NCBI GenBank assembly: GCA_039621445.1
Contig: CP154956.1
Location: forward strand, 13,288,292-13,352,291
From: Euglena gracilis
Taxonomy: Eukaryota > Euglenida > Euglenophyceae > Euglenales
Reading direction: 5' to 3'
DNA: 64,000 nucleotides
Part shown: one piece after another, positions 1 to 10,382 of the stretch
Layout of the letters: each line of letters opens with the position of its first letter
Numbering within the stretch: position 1 is the stretch's first letter
The notes under the pieces: model-generated
Database searches by the model: none
The model's input: only the letters and a program-made list of their open reading frames with translations
What the model was told of the DNA's origin: nothing
Position numbers and translations under genes: made by a program

Positions 1-96
1 GCACAGAAATCGGCAAATCCAAACCCCACAGGGCTAATTGAAACTAGAGCGGAAAAAAAGGCAAGAACAGAACCCTCCAGCCTGCTAGACCGAACC

Positions 97-660
97 TTGC
101 GGAGGGTCAGAACGCTCACAGGGGAAGGAGCCCCAGCCAAGGCAATCCAGTTGCTACTCTCCGAAGGTTCCCACCAGCCACAGGATCCACAGGTATGGAA
201 CAAACTCGAAGCCCTCCACCCAAACGGTAAACCGGTGGACCCGAACAACCTCCCCGCCAAGATCGCACAGTTCCAGGATGGACAATCAATCTCGTGGGAA
301 CCCATCCTACACGAGGCCATCCTGAAATTCCCTCGCACATCAGCTCCAGGACCCTCCGGGCTCCGCCCTGTTCACCTGCAAGACGCAACCAAGCGCCCAG
401 GCAAAGGAGTGCATCTAATTACAGTACTCGCCAAACTCACCAACGCCTGGGTCAATGGGGACCTCCCTCCTATACACTCCCCGTTCTGGTGTGGTGCCAA
501 CTTGACTCCTCTGAGGAAAAAGGATGACGGTGTCAGACCGGTGGCAATAGGCGAGACCATACGGAGGTTGATTGGCAAAGCCTTATTGGCAACAGGCACG
601 GCAAAGGACCATGCCCCCTTTCCCCTCTCTGCGGGTTACAAAAGCTGCCTGCAGTTGGTT
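97..660 (+). pseudogene. LINE-like ORF2 fragment: start of reverse transcriptase domain
   Basis: Open frame resembling the region just before and at the start of a non-LTR retrotransposon reverse transcriptase. Visible are the linker RRVRTLTGEGAPAKAIQLLL, the block SAPGPSGLRPVHLQ typical of LINE-like RTs, and the finger-region block VRPVAIGETIRRLIGK. The same blocks recur in the copies at 6310-7690 and 12144-13222. The frame loses RT similarity near base 650, just before a GC-rich inverted repeat; the next RT block is present but on the opposite strand (818-1040). There is no upstream start codon or endonuclease domain here, so this is a partial, dead copy. Confidence 0.8.
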
Positions 661-703
661 GCACCGGCTTCTACGCATTTCACATTGCCATGTTTTGGGG
701 GGG

Positions 704-1162
704 GTGCCGCACAATCGGACGGCCGCCTCCGGCGGCGGGGGGTGCCGCACTATTTGGACCCGCAGCTCTATTGGCCCCGCAGCACTATTAGGGGGGGGGT
801 TTACGCGAAGTTGAGGTAGTTGAAGAGGCAGGGCGTTCTGGTTGTTGCCTCCAGCAGAAGGTGTGACCTCTCCATGTAGTTGAAGGCGTTGGAGAAGTCC
901 AGATGCAAACTTGCCCAATTGCCGGCTGGGTCCAGTTTGTGCACCAGGTGCTGGAAGCCGATTGCCACTGATTCCGATGCATTTGTGACCCCAACGCGGG
1001 CACCCGAACAACTCACGGAAGTCGTCCGAAGTTGAGACACACGACCTCACTGGCTGTCTGTGGTGATAGGCCGGGACTAAGAGGCACCCAGTCCAGTAGT
1101 GCGGCAGGTCCAAATAGTGCTGCACCCCCCGCCGCCGGAGGCAGCCGTCCAATAGTGCGGCA
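704..1162. repeat. Inverted-repeat arms (704-763 and 1107-1162) around an inverted RT segment
   Basis: The left arm reads TGCCGCACAATCGGACGG and continues through a CCTCCGGCGGCGGGG core to CACTATTTGGACC. The right arm is its near-complete reverse complement over about 60 bp with a few mismatches. The segment between the arms carries RT sequence in the wrong orientation relative to the RT pieces outside. The simplest reading is an inversion by recombination between the two arms. Confidence 0.75.
818..1040 (-). pseudogene. RT fragment, palm motif A region, inverted relative to flanking RT
   Basis: On the minus strand this encodes VGVTNASESVAIGFQHLVHK followed by ASLHLDFSNAFNYMERSH. The latter is the RT motif A block (F/L-D-x-x-NAFN) seen in the other copies as LLQVDFRNAFN and LLQIDFSNAFN. 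In an intact element it belongs between GETIRRLIGK (about 560) and the YLDD block (about 1345), both on the plus strand, so it is in its expected place but flipped. Confidence 0.75.
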
Positions 1163-1319
1163 GTGCAATACTATTTGCTATATATTTATACTACTCCTCT
1201 TTTCTGCGCTGGCAAAATCCTCTGGTCTCGCTGCTGAACTCACCAGGGCTGCCCGCTTAGTCCAGTCGGCTTCTGTGTCGGTCTGCAACCCCTCGCAGAA
1301 ACCATCACAAACAACACGG

Positions 1320-1565
1320 AACTTCTCTGGAGTTCGTGGTATTTGGATGACAGTATCATGGTAGGACAGCCCGACAAACTGCAGAAAGTCATCTCCTTCC
1401 TTTAAGGCGAAGCCACAAGCTGCGGACTACAACTGAACCTCCGAAAGTGTGTGGCATGGGGACCAGCTGGCAACTTGATCACCTCCGCACCAGAAATGAC
1501 CGTCATTCCACGGCAAAAAGAATCAGGGATCACCGTATTAGGAGTTCCAGTGGATTTCCTTACAA
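1320..1565 (+). pseudogene. RT fragment with YLDD catalytic block
   Basis: Plus-strand reading in shifting frames gives SSWYLDDSIMVG, the RT motif C equivalent (Y-L-D-D), then LQLNLRKCVAWGPAGN and ITVLGVPVDF. These are the thumb-proximal blocks of the same LINE family (compare WYLDDGHLLG at 13163 and KVLGIPVGF on the minus strand near 6500). In-frame stops show that it is inactive. RT similarity ends near 1565. Confidence 0.75.
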
Positions 1566-2228
1566 GCAACGGTATGGGGTCGGTATACGGTATGGGTTAC
1601 CTTGGCTCCGGTTTTGGGGTTAGTAATACCCCCACTCTACCCACTGCCCCGGGCACCACGTCCAAGTCGGTCTCCCCTTGCCCTCGCCATATCCCTTGCC
1701 TGTGCGCTTGCTGCTCTGTCTCAAGCCACCCTTACCCTTGCCTTGTACAAGTGGCTGCGGCGTTGGGGGTTTATGTGGGTTGCCCCCTGTCCCAGTCTCC
1801 AACTTCATCTTCTTCGTTTGTGTCCGCGCATCGCGCTTCTCCTCCTCCCTGAGGGGACAACGCTTCTTCTTGTGGTCTGTGGCGCCGCACTTGTAGCACG
1901 TCCGGTCTTCCAGCGGGGGGCTGCTTGCTGCCGCCTCCGCCTTTTGGAGACAAGGCAGAACAGTTGGTCAAACCTTGGGACCCCCCCTCCCCCCCCCCTG
2001 TACAGTTCCAACCCGCCCCTCCTGGGACCCCCGCCCTCCCCCCCCACTTCCAACCCCCCCCCCCGAGACAGATGAAAATTTTTTGTCCGAATTTGGTCAT
2101 TTTTTTTCATTTTTGAAAGGGAATTTTGGCAGGATTTTCTTGACCATCACACTTTTTGGCAAAGTGGGCATTTTTCTGATTTTTTTTTAAAAAAACAACG
2201 TGTGTTTTCTAAAACACTTTCCCAAACA
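1566..2228. other. Pyrimidine-rich spacer, no gene seen
   Basis: C-rich and CT-rich sequence (for example long C runs at 1980-2065) followed by T-rich sequence. Long open frames here are low-complexity Pro/Leu or Gly/Arg translations without motif support. Confidence 0.5.
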
Positions 2229-2230
2229 TA

Positions 2231-3127
2231 AAAACCGTCAACCGTTCACGGGCTTCCCCACGTGAGGAAACGGGGTGCGTTCACGGGTGCACACTACGGC
2301 ACCCGTGTACGGACCCCGTTTTCACATATGCGCACCCGTGGTCGGTTCACGGGTGCACAAACGGCAGCCGTGGACGGAATTTTACATTAAAAAAAAGGAA
2401 AAACATTCACGCAGTAGGGAAGAGGATGTGAAACAAATGGCGAACCTAGTGAACTTGAGGGGCAGGAATGCAAGTGGTGGCATAGGGAACTGACACGTGG
2501 CAAACTAAATTTCGGTGCGAGGCACATGCTCGCAATGTCTTTCGGCATGGTCAGAGGACAACAGGACGGATAACTCAACGACAACCCTGACAAAACCACG
2601 CTTTTTTCGGCGCGCGACGCAACTCAGCACAAAATGATACGTCTCGCAACAAACGGAACAACGAACACTTTTGGCTGGTTCTTGTGGCCCAAGTCACAAT
2701 TTTGACTACTGGTGGGGAGACTGCCTAAAAGGGCATCCACTGCAGCAGCTCCTAGGGAGCCGGCACCACGTAAAACAGCCAAAAATTCATCTGCGTGGGG
2801 GGGGCGGGGCATCTGTGCTTCCATCATGTTGGCAAAACGCTTCAGCGGACTGTGGGTAAAAGCAGAGGACAGACAGAAACACAAATGTAAAAACCCCAAA
2901 AAATTCAAATTCTGATCACGGATTACACCTTGCGCAACCGTGGTCGGTTCACGGGTGCACGCACGGCAGCCGTGGACGGAAATTCCGTTCACGGGTGCGC
3001 ACTACGGCACCTGTGAATGGCCAAAGTTCACCCGTGAACGCCAAAAACGCGATTTTTGACCCCCTGGGCATCTCGTTAGGAAGCGCTTGCCCACTGCGAG
3101 GAAGCCCGTGAACTTGGTTAACGGTTT
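2231..3127. mobile_element. Terminal-inverted-repeat element (AAAACCGT ends), about 0.9 kb
   Basis: The left end AAAACCGTCAACCGTTCACG and on through GGCTTCC is mirrored at the right by GGAAGCCCGTGAACTTGG and on through CGGTTTT, giving roughly 28-bp imperfect terminal inverted repeats next to TA dinucleotides. Inside each end are further copies of GGTTCACGGGTGCAC and GGCAGCCGTGGACGGAA (about 2340-2390 and 2940-2985). No transposase is seen, so this is a non-autonomous DNA transposon candidate. Confidence 0.6.
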
Positions 3128-3129
3128 TA

Positions 3130-3950
3130 AGAAAAAAGGCAAATTTCATTGAGAAAACTCGTTATGAAACACCCAAACCATACTTTGAAAACCTAGTGGG
3201 CATTTTAATTTTTAAAAAAAACATTGTTTGAAAAAAAAACGTCGAAAAAAAAAACAGGCGTGCCCACCATATTTTTTGGGATGCATATTGGGCCACTGGA
3301 GGCTAGGCGCGCCGCTCTGGAGGGGGGGGTCCGGGCCTCCATTGTTGAAAGAATGGCCCAAAAAATTCTGTTTTGGATGTGGAAATGCACCAATTTTCGG
3401 CATTACGTTTTAGGGGACAAGTTTTTCCCCTAAAAAACGCTCTGAAACAAAAACACATGCTTTTTTTTAAAAAAAAAGAAAAGAAGGAAGTCATGAATGG
3501 TTTGGGTAAAAAAAATTTTGGAACATTTTTTGGGTCTAGAAAAACTAAAAAAAAGGTCACTTTGATGACCAAAAAAGTTGACTTTAGAACTAAAAAAACA
3601 ACAACGTCAACCCTGCCCCTAGTTAGTCACATTAGTCACCCTTGGGCCCCTAGCAAAAACAATTTTTTGAAGGGAATATTTTTCTTTGAAAAAAACACCG
3701 GATTTGGCCATCACGATTTTTTGAGGGTTGCCATCAATGAAAAGTGCCCCGGAATGCCCAAAAAACAACCCGGGTCCCGGGGCCGGGTGAGTGAGTTCGT
3801 TGGAGTGGTTTTGGAGCGGTCCGCCTCAGGTGTCTCTGGGTTCTTGCTTGTTGGTTTCAGTGTCTTTGGTCATGGGACCTGGGCGCTGTGCCTGGGTGTG
3901 CCCGCTGTCATTCAAGGTATTCGTGCTTTGGTTGCCAGGATTTGACAATT
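3130..3950. other. A/T-tract-rich stretch, no gene seen
   Basis: Long A and T homopolymers and C/G runs. Open frames on both strands are Lys- or Phe-rich translations of these tracts. A possible short G-rich intergenic segment is at 3780-3950. Nothing recognisable. Confidence 0.4.
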
Positions 3951-3986
3951 TGCCTTATTAGGGATATAGATAGTTGTTCCTGCAGT

Positions 3987-4961
3987 TCATTGGTTCTGTT
4001 CTGCCGCTGCTCTCCTTCTTGCCAGGAGGCAGCCCTTTGTAGTATTCGTTTGACGTTCTTGGCTCCTTCCGGTCCCCAGCCAAGAAAGCAAGCAAAGGCA
4101 AAGCAAAGAAAAATGGAAGCTGTTCCTAAAACAGAAAGAAAAACAGAAACATGACAAGTACGATGAGCCCTGCCAAATTCGCCACAGCCGCCTTCGGCAC
4201 ATGGGGTGTCGGTTGGCCGTTTGCCAGCTGTGGACAATGGTGAGGTCGAGCGCAGTCGGTTGGCCGTTGTTCCAGGCGGACAGGAGCAGATCAGCCGACC
4301 TGAGGTGTTCATCCGGTTGATCTGGGATTTGTACTTCCTTGGTGACACCTTGTCCAGAAGTCCTCAGGATCTCGAAGAGCTTGTCTTGCAGGGCGTTGTG
4401 CCTTTCGGAGTAATTGTTGCGTGCACAACACAGTAGGTGGTCTCTCCACTCGTCCACTGCTGCATCACATCCTGGGCACTTAGGAGAATCTTTGGCATCC
4501 AGCAGGGGCACTCCAAGCCACCACTTCAATGAGATGATGTATTCCTCTGATGGAATGTTTGTATGAAGTGAGGCCAGGGGTGTCGCTCTCATCCAAGCTG
4601 ACCCCAATCCGTTCTGTGTCTCCAACAGTCTTGCTGGAGTAGAGTTTGTCGAGGGAGGCCCGATGCAGGTGGGTTGTCCACCAGTGTTGAGTATGCTAGT
4701 CATTGTCCGCCAGCCTGATGTCGTCTGGATGGTCAAGCCATCGTTGCAAGGGCCCACATTGGGGCCAGTGAATGTCTGCATTGTGCGTACTGCGTTTTGG
4801 ACGGATGCATGATCCACCTTGGCTGCGTAGAGGGGTAGCTGTATCACAGTGCTGCCTTTGGCATAGAATTTGGCAAGAGCTGCGAGCCGTGCCGGCCCAC
4901 CGCTTCCCCCAAGGTGTAAGGGAGTGCAAACTTGTCGTCGCTGCTGTGTCGTCAGGGCCAC
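3987..4961 (-). pseudogene. LINE-like ORF2 C-terminal region (post-RT, zinc-knuckle-like)
   Basis: A 324-codon frame resembling the region after the RT domain. It includes LHLGGSGGPARLAALAKFYA (the LGGLGL block downstream of RT in other copies), LKWWLGVPLL, and the cysteine/histidine cluster KCPGCDAAVDEWRDHLLCC. That cluster matches CPLSCGQVVDPFEDHALCC at 5425-5480 and LLCPKCQGIVDVTGHHL near 14965. The last about 90 residues become low-complexity, so the true family part probably ends near 4210. No RT core is attached upstream; the fragment begins 22 bp from a second, divergently oriented fragment. Confidence 0.75.
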
Positions 4962-4983
4962 TCCAAGGATGTCCTAAAAGCCC

Positions 4984-6012
4984 TTGATGATCGTCTCCGA
5001 GCATTGCTGGATGCCTCTGGACATGGGTTGGGAGTCCATCCCCCGGAGGAGACGTGTGATTTTGCAGGCCCCAATTGACAGACCATCGGAGCTGCTGTCC
5101 GGCCTACAGACCCGCTTGGGCGACGCTTTCGAGCCGGTTCGGAAATGGATCGGTGGAAGTTCCTTGAGCCCTGAGGACACTTCCCATCACAACCAGGCGT
5201 GGTGGAGCGAGCAGCTGCGCCAGGCTGCATGTCCGGCCTTCCTATCGGCCCTCAATGATCAGGACCGTATCCGCTTTGAGCACCAAAGCAACTCTATCTG
5301 CTCAAGCTGGATTGGGGCCCGCCCATCTAAGGCCGCTGGGTTTCCCGTCGACGGTGCATCCTTCCGCCTCATGCTGAAATGGCACTTGGGGTTGCCCATC
5401 ATCCCCCTCAGCCTGGCTGGCTCCCCCTGCCCCCTCAGCTGCGGACAAGTAGTTGATCCCTTCGAGGACCACGCCCTGTGCTGCCACAAGAACAAGCTGT
5501 GGGAGCGACACCACCGGGTACAGCACTTCCTTGGTTCTCAGCTACAGGCCCGGGGGATCCCCCACCCCCTGGAGATCTCGGTGGCCGCTGATCAAAAATG
5601 GGACGCTGACATCTTCCTCCCCCACTGGTCAGGCGTAGCATCCTGGGCCATCGATGTGGGCATTAACCACCCCTCACCACCCAGTGCCAGCTGGAGCCTA
5701 CCCGCCTCGTGGGAACTACTTCGCAGCCGAGCCCTTAAAAAGACCACCAAGTATGGAGGTCGCTGCCAGTCCCGAGGTGCGCAGTTCTCCCCGCTGATCC
5801 TCGGCGTGTGGGGTTCCTTTGGGGGTGACAGCCAGCGCGTATGGGAGGAGTTACGGCAGCGCCTCGGCGCCACCGCCTCCGGTGGCGCCAGGAGTGTCTT
5901 CCTGGCGGAACTGCAGCAGGGCCTGTCCCTGGCCCTGTTTTCCGGGGTGGCCGCCCAACCAAGGAGCTGGGTCACACCATTGCTGCCTTCTGAGCAGGTC
6001 ATCAGTAAGTGA
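4984..6012 (+). pseudogene. LINE-like ORF2 C-terminal region, second subfamily, head to head with the minus-strand copy
   Basis: A 342-codon open frame of the same type as its neighbour but from a different subfamily. It has CPLSCGQVVDPFEDHALCC (Cys/His cluster), a WAIDVGINHPSPPS block preceded by DADIFLP (equivalent to SADLLLSAW and ALDLTIVH in the minus copy), and a tail rich in Ala/Arg ending VISK. The RT core is missing. The frame is unusually intact for this region. Whether the C-terminal domain has an enzymatic role (it resembles restriction-like endonuclease layouts in LINEs) cannot be decided by eye. Confidence 0.75.
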
Positions 6013-6309
6013 CCAGCCCTCCGCCTCTGGCTTTCTAACACCCTTGCTCCCCTCACGCTCTGTCCAACAGTACTGGACGTGGCTTCGGCCAGACGTCGAG
6101 CTCTCTGCCCCGTTCGCAAAAACGACACCCTTCACCCTTCCCTCTGCCCTTCCTTCCTCCCCCCCCCCGACATGGGAACGCCTGATCACACCTCGCCGCA
6201 TGTTTGACACCTTCCACCTGCGACACTCCGCTACGAATTGCACACTGCTTCCCTCCCTCCCACCCTACCTTCCCTCCTCTGCGCACACACCCTGACATTC
6301 CATGGGGCT
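6013..6309. other. Spacer between LINE fragments, pyrimidine-rich
   Basis: CT-rich sequence with short C runs, probably the 3' end of the plus-strand element. No gene or clear polyA tail is seen. Confidence 0.4.
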
Positions 6310-7690
6310 ACCCCATCTGTACACTAGCCTTCCCACCTGAACAGTTCAAATCCAGTAGGCTGGGCCACTGGTCGGTGGATTCGGTTCGCCCCACCATCTG
6401 GCTGTCGCCCAGATTGGTGATTTTTTCGATGAGACTTTCCAGGTCCTCTTGTGCTGCCGCCCAAGAGTTGTCCAAGAAGGTTGTTGTGCTTGGGAACCCC
6501 ACCGGGATCCCTAACACTTTGATGCCTTCCCCAGGCAGCCAGGGTTTGTGTGTCATGTTGTGCTTGGCTGCAATGTCTGCCCCACAAGGTCCCCAGGTGA
6601 TGCATTTTTGTGGATTGAGATGTAGCCCCACTGATGGTCCAATGGCTTTCAGGAGCTGCACTGCGGTGTGAATGCTTTCAGGTTGGCCAATGAGCACTCC
6701 GTCGTCTAAGTGCCAACCGCGTCATAAGAGTCCCGTGTCGGTTCGGATTTTCTCCACCAGCTCCTGCGGCACCAATGACAACCCGATCGGGCCCATGGGG
6801 CATCCCTGGTGTGTGCCCTGCTGTAAGGTGAGAAGTGTGTCTCCGCAGAATAAGGGGGTTGGTTGTGCATACACCGTGCAGAGGTAGTTCCAGCAAGAAG
6901 GAATTATTTCAGCGGCCATTTTGAGCATTTGTGTTCTGTGTGCGTTGTTGAAGGCATTGCGAAAGTCTACCTGTAAGAGTGCCCAATTGGGGGATGCTTG
7001 GAGTGCTTGTACAATGTGTTCCACCCCTTGTGCGATGAACTCTGTAGCGTTCGGTACCCCCAGTCCCAATTGCGTTGGGAGAAATGATTCCAGTTCATTG
7101 CAAACTTGCGGGTGTTTCAGGATTGTTTTTTCCGGCGATCCTTCTCAATGTTTCCCCAACGGCAATTGGTCGTAATCCACCCCCTTCTTTGGTGAGCGCT
7201 GTCAGTGAGGCTGAACACCAGATGGGAGAACGCGGTTGCGGGATTTCACCTTGCAGGAGGGCTCCATTGCCCAGGCGGCAAAGGCAGCCTTGGAGGTGGC
7301 TGATGCGGAGGCCAGAGTGTCCTAGCGCACTGGCGCGGTTGAATTTGAGGACACTTTCTTTCACCATGCTTGACCAAACTGCTGCGTCATGCGATTTGTT
7401 CAAGGTTTCAGGTGGTGGGCGTCTGACATTCGGGAGGTCTTGCAATTTCTGTAGTACCCGTGGGTCTCGTACATCCTGCGTCCCTTTGCTCTGCAGGACT
7501 TGGATGGCTTTTCACGCCGCCCCCTCACCGACGAGACACCGGATGGTGGCCAACAGATTTCGGTTTTGGGCACAAGAGGGGTCCTCCCAGACCCTTTTTT
7601 GGGAGCGGGTCTCTGCTCCGGTCCGTTGTGCGTTACTGAATTCTTCGAGCAAGCTACTTGTCAGTTCTGTCCACCCCCCTTGTCTTGACG
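6310..7690 (-). pseudogene. LINE-like ORF2 fragment with reverse transcriptase domain, minus strand
   Basis: Reading leftwards: a linker (VWEDPSCAQNRNLLATIRCL, with an in-frame stop soon after), SALGHSGLRISHLQ, LRPIAVGETLRRIAGK, GLGVPNATEFIAQGVEHIVQ, LLQVDFRNAFNNAHRTQM (motif A), LQQGTHQGCPMGPIGLSLV (motif B, QG-x-P-x-G), and the segment GLHLNPQKCITWGPCG downstream of motif C. The YLDD block is lost at a frame break near 6720. At least two frameshifts and one stop make it non-functional. It is the best-conserved partner for aligning the other RT copies. Confidence 0.85.
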
Positions 7691-8211
7691 ACCGTTTGAG
7701 GTCGACCGCCGGGCGGCGGAGTTTTTCCCTTTTAGAAGGCCTTTTGAGGGCGGTTTTGCTGTAATTCTAAGGCTTTCTAAAGAGTTCCATTAAAATTCCT
7801 TCTCCTAGGGCGTCCTTGGTTTGGTTGTGCAAGGAGAGAGATTGAGTGATGCTAGGTTTTCCCAAATGGTGATTTTGGGTCGATTTAGCATATTTTTAAG
7901 TTTTTTATGCATTTTTCCTTTGGTTTTAAGGGAAAATGTTGGATTTGGTGAGAGCGCTTGCAAGCGCTTGGAACAGATTTTTCTGAGATTGGCGCATGAG
8001 TTCCTGGAGTTTTTGCAGGGGTTTGCAAAGCTCAATAATGATGGAATTCAGCATAAATTATCAAAATCAAGGGGGGAAACCTTGATTTTGACTTGGGTTG
8101 GTTGATTTTGATGCAATGGGCAAGAATTTGGGTTTTGAGAGCGCTTAGGAATCAGCGCACTCAAGCATAAATTTAACTGCCCTGACTGGAAGATGGAAAA
8201 AAAAAACTGCC
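7691..8211. other. Spacer upstream of a spliced-leader-tagged element
   Basis: AT-rich in the middle with a repeated AACTGCCCTG near 8175 and 8205. No coding signal is evident. Confidence 0.4.
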
Positions 8212-8235
8212 CTGTCTGAGTGTCTATTTTTTTCG
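8212..8235 (+). promoter_or_regulatory. Spliced-leader relic at the 5' end of a LINE-like element
   Basis: TGAGTGTCTATTTTTTTCG preceded by TC matches the 3' part of the known Euglena gracilis spliced leader with one T fewer. It lies 7 bp before an ATG (8243). The leader normally reaches mRNAs only by trans-splicing, so finding it in genomic DNA at the start of a retroelement implies reverse transcription of a trans-spliced transcript. Similar relics occur at 15376 and 16632. Confidence 0.8.
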
Positions 8236-8242
8236 CATAATA

Positions 8243-8480
8243 CATGGCGGACAATTGAAAGCCCCTGGTGGGGACAAATATCCAAGTCAAGAGTTCGACT
8301 GTCATCGAAAGTTACCCACAAGTCCTGCTGGTGCAGGCAGAAGAAGTCCTGCTGGTGCAGGCAGAAGCAGCAGTCAAGCGAAAGTACAAGCTCAAGACAA
8401 GACATACCAGAACTCCAGCCCGATTAGTTCAACGTGCGGTTGAAGTTGGGCTTCTCAGCCCTGGTCTTGCTGCTGCAGAA
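8243..8480 (+). pseudogene. Degenerate ORF1-like start of LINE-like element
   Basis: Starts ATGGCGGACAAT (MADN) just after the spliced-leader relic, comparable to MAENGPGG after the relic at 15376. A stop follows at once; a continuing frame reads KPLVGTNIQVKSSTVIESYP and a Lys/Arg-rich stretch (VKRKYKLKTRH). A 15-bp unit CCTGCTGGTGCAGGC is duplicated at 8322-8360. A nucleic-acid-binding ORF1 is inferred from position only. Confidence 0.5.
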
Positions 8481-8508
8481 CTTCACCATGCTGTTGTGGG
8501 CTGTATTG

Positions 8509-8672
8509 GGCCTGAAAAGGCCCCCTCAACCCTGCCACTGGCCTGAAAAGGCCCTGGGCCTGATAAGGCCCACCCTGCTACTGGGCCTGCAAAGGCCCTT
8601 CCTTCTGGGCCTGCAAAGGCCCCTTGTCTTGGGCCTGCAAAGGCCCCCCCCATTGGGCCTGCAAAGGCCCCC
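8509..8672 (+). repeat. Array of short palindromes GGGCCTGCAAAGGCCC
   Basis: Seven copies of the hairpin-forming unit GGGCCTG(C/A)AAAGGCCC and variants, separated by 5-15 bp spacers. Further single copies are at about 8889, 8937, 9092 and 9198. Each can fold as a 6-bp stem. It lies in what should be the 5' coding or leader part of the element and gives only repetitive translation (GLQRPLVLGLQRP). Confidence 0.8.
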
Positions 8673-8817
8673 CATCTGCCAACCAATAAGTGCTACTCTC
8701 AGCTCCAATGTGTCATCTTCTGTTTTCTGCATTGCATCCCAATCTTCTGTCCAACTGCAATGGCAAACCCTGAGTTTTCACAGCACATGTTACCAAAGCA
8801 GCAGCAGCATTTTTGAC

Positions 8818-9110
8818 TGGACATCCAAAAACATTTTGCCACCCCAACCTCCCATTTACACCATTTTCCCCCTGTGTGCAAATTCCCTGGGCCTGCAAAA
8901 CACCATTTCAACCGATTGCACCATTTTGCTCCAGTGGCCTGCAAAGGCCCTGGGGCCGCAAGGGCCCCCCATCTGCCAACCATTGAGTGACTTTCAGCTC
9001 CAGTGTTTGCAGCAGTTCTGTTTGGACATCCAAAAACACTTTGCCACCCCAACCTCCCATTGACACCATTTCCCCCCAGTGTGCAAATTCCCTGGGCCTG
9101 CAAAGGCCCC
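8818..9110 (+). repeat. Tandem duplication of about 165 bp
   Basis: TGGACATCCAAAAACA, then TTTGCCACCCCAACCTCCCA and GTGTGCAAATTCCCTGGGCC occur at about 8818-8900 and again at about 9024-9100, with the same flanking CCATCTGCCAACCA at about 8670 and 8968. The copies differ at several bases, so the duplication is not recent. Confidence 0.75.
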
Positions 9111-9246
9111 CCCTGACACCATTTTGCACCAAGGCAAACCCCACCCCGCGCCTGGATCCCAGTCACTCCATCCCGCGCATTCCACCAATTTCTTGGTCTG
9201 CAAAGGCTGCGCCAGAAAACCTCACCCTTCCACGCCCGTTCGCTGA

Positions 9247-9687
9247 GGAACACCTTCTGGGAGGGGAGAAGAAGCCCTGACATGCGGGGATGTGGAGGCT
9301 AATCCAGGCCCAAACAACGATGTTGAAATGTCAGCAGCTTCCCCATGCTCGCAAACAGGCGCGGCCCATGGCTCCTGGTTTCCGATGAACGCATTACCGG
9401 TTTTCCCCCACCTCCCTTTCCCACCGACTGCCTCCGGCCTTGATGCCGGTGGCCGATGGCTACACGGCCACCAGGCGGATTCCTTCCTACCCTTGCTGGG
9501 GACAGTCCACCCCGCCACTTTACTGTCACCACAACCACCAACCCCGTCGCAACCACCCATTCAGCCAGCTGCTGTCTCGTCATCGACTGCCGCTCAAGAA
9601 CCTCAACAATCATGTGCCATACCTTCTGTCGGTTCCGGAGTAAGAAACCCTGGCCAACCCGTCTCGCACTCCCAAGGGGATGTGTAA
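9247..9687 (+). pseudogene. LINE-like ORF with N-terminal 2A-like peptide
   Basis: After a stop at 9244 the frame reads GTPSGRGEEALTCGDVEANP then GP, followed by a Pro/Ser/Gln-rich stretch ending at 9687 (VSHSQGDV, stop). The motif D-x-E-x-N-P-G-P at 9289-9312 is the signature of 2A-type ribosome-skipping peptides, which are known at the N-terminus of some non-LTR retrotransposon proteins, including trypanosomatid LINEs. In an intact element it would release the protein from a short leader. The stop upstream and the degenerate surroundings suggest that this copy is dead, but the motif is perfect. Confidence 0.75.
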
Positions 9688-10124
9688 ATGTTGCCAAATT
9701 CACAGGACAACACACAACACCGAGTATCTTGCTCTGTTTCCCCGAGTGCATTCCCAGATGACGTGGCAGCCTGGTCGCCTTCTTTTGAAGAAATTGGTTT
9801 AGACGCCCGGCCGACGCTGGTCCGAATCCCTCGCGGTGCCGTTGTGCAGGTCACGTGCACCTTCATCACCCTCCTCCGGAATTTTTAACGCAAATCCTAG
9901 CTGGCGGACCCTGCACCATCTTTGGGCATTTCCAAAGGCAGTGCTTTGCCCACTGAAGCGCGGTGGGAAGGCCCACTGGGCACAGGTCGGCCGCAAGGTC
10001 GCTGAGCGCGCCAGGTTGTACCTTCAGCGGCCGGTCGTTGAAAGCTGGGAGGAGTCTGTGTTGCCTCCAGCCCTGCGAACTAGGTCCGCTTCTGCAAGGG
10101 AAGAAGCTTTGGATACGGAGGAGG
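9688..10124 (+). pseudogene. LINE-like ORF2 linker preceding the RT domain
   Basis: Frames around 9780-10120 include FEEIGLDARPTLVRIPRG, LHHLWAFPKAVLCPLKRGGK and LYLQRPVVESWEE. The F-P-K-A-V-L-x-x-x-x-R-G-G block commonly precedes the RT in LINE ORF2 proteins of protists. Frameshifts are present. RT sequence resumes only at about 12144, so the reading frame is interrupted by a 2-kb insert. Confidence 0.6.
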
Positions 10125-10382
10125 CGGACGGACGGACGGACGGACGGCTGGTGGAAAAAGCGAAGGTCCAGACGGATGGCTGACCTTGTGGACTTGGTCC
10201 AGACGGCTGAAGAAAATGCAAAAGGTCCAGCTGGCCGGCTGGCCGGCTGGCCGGCCGGGTCTTTGGAAGCGCAGGCGTCTCAGGAGCTGGGGTATATGGC
10301 TGTTTGTTCTTGTCGTGGCAAGTCCTAATTCTGGGTGCTCGGTGCAAAAAAACACGTTTTACAATGATGAAAATTTGCACAC

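Noticed and set aside
8509-8672. CRISPR array
   Set aside because: Units are 16-bp palindromes with irregular 5-15 bp spacers in a eukaryotic retroelement; not a CRISPR.
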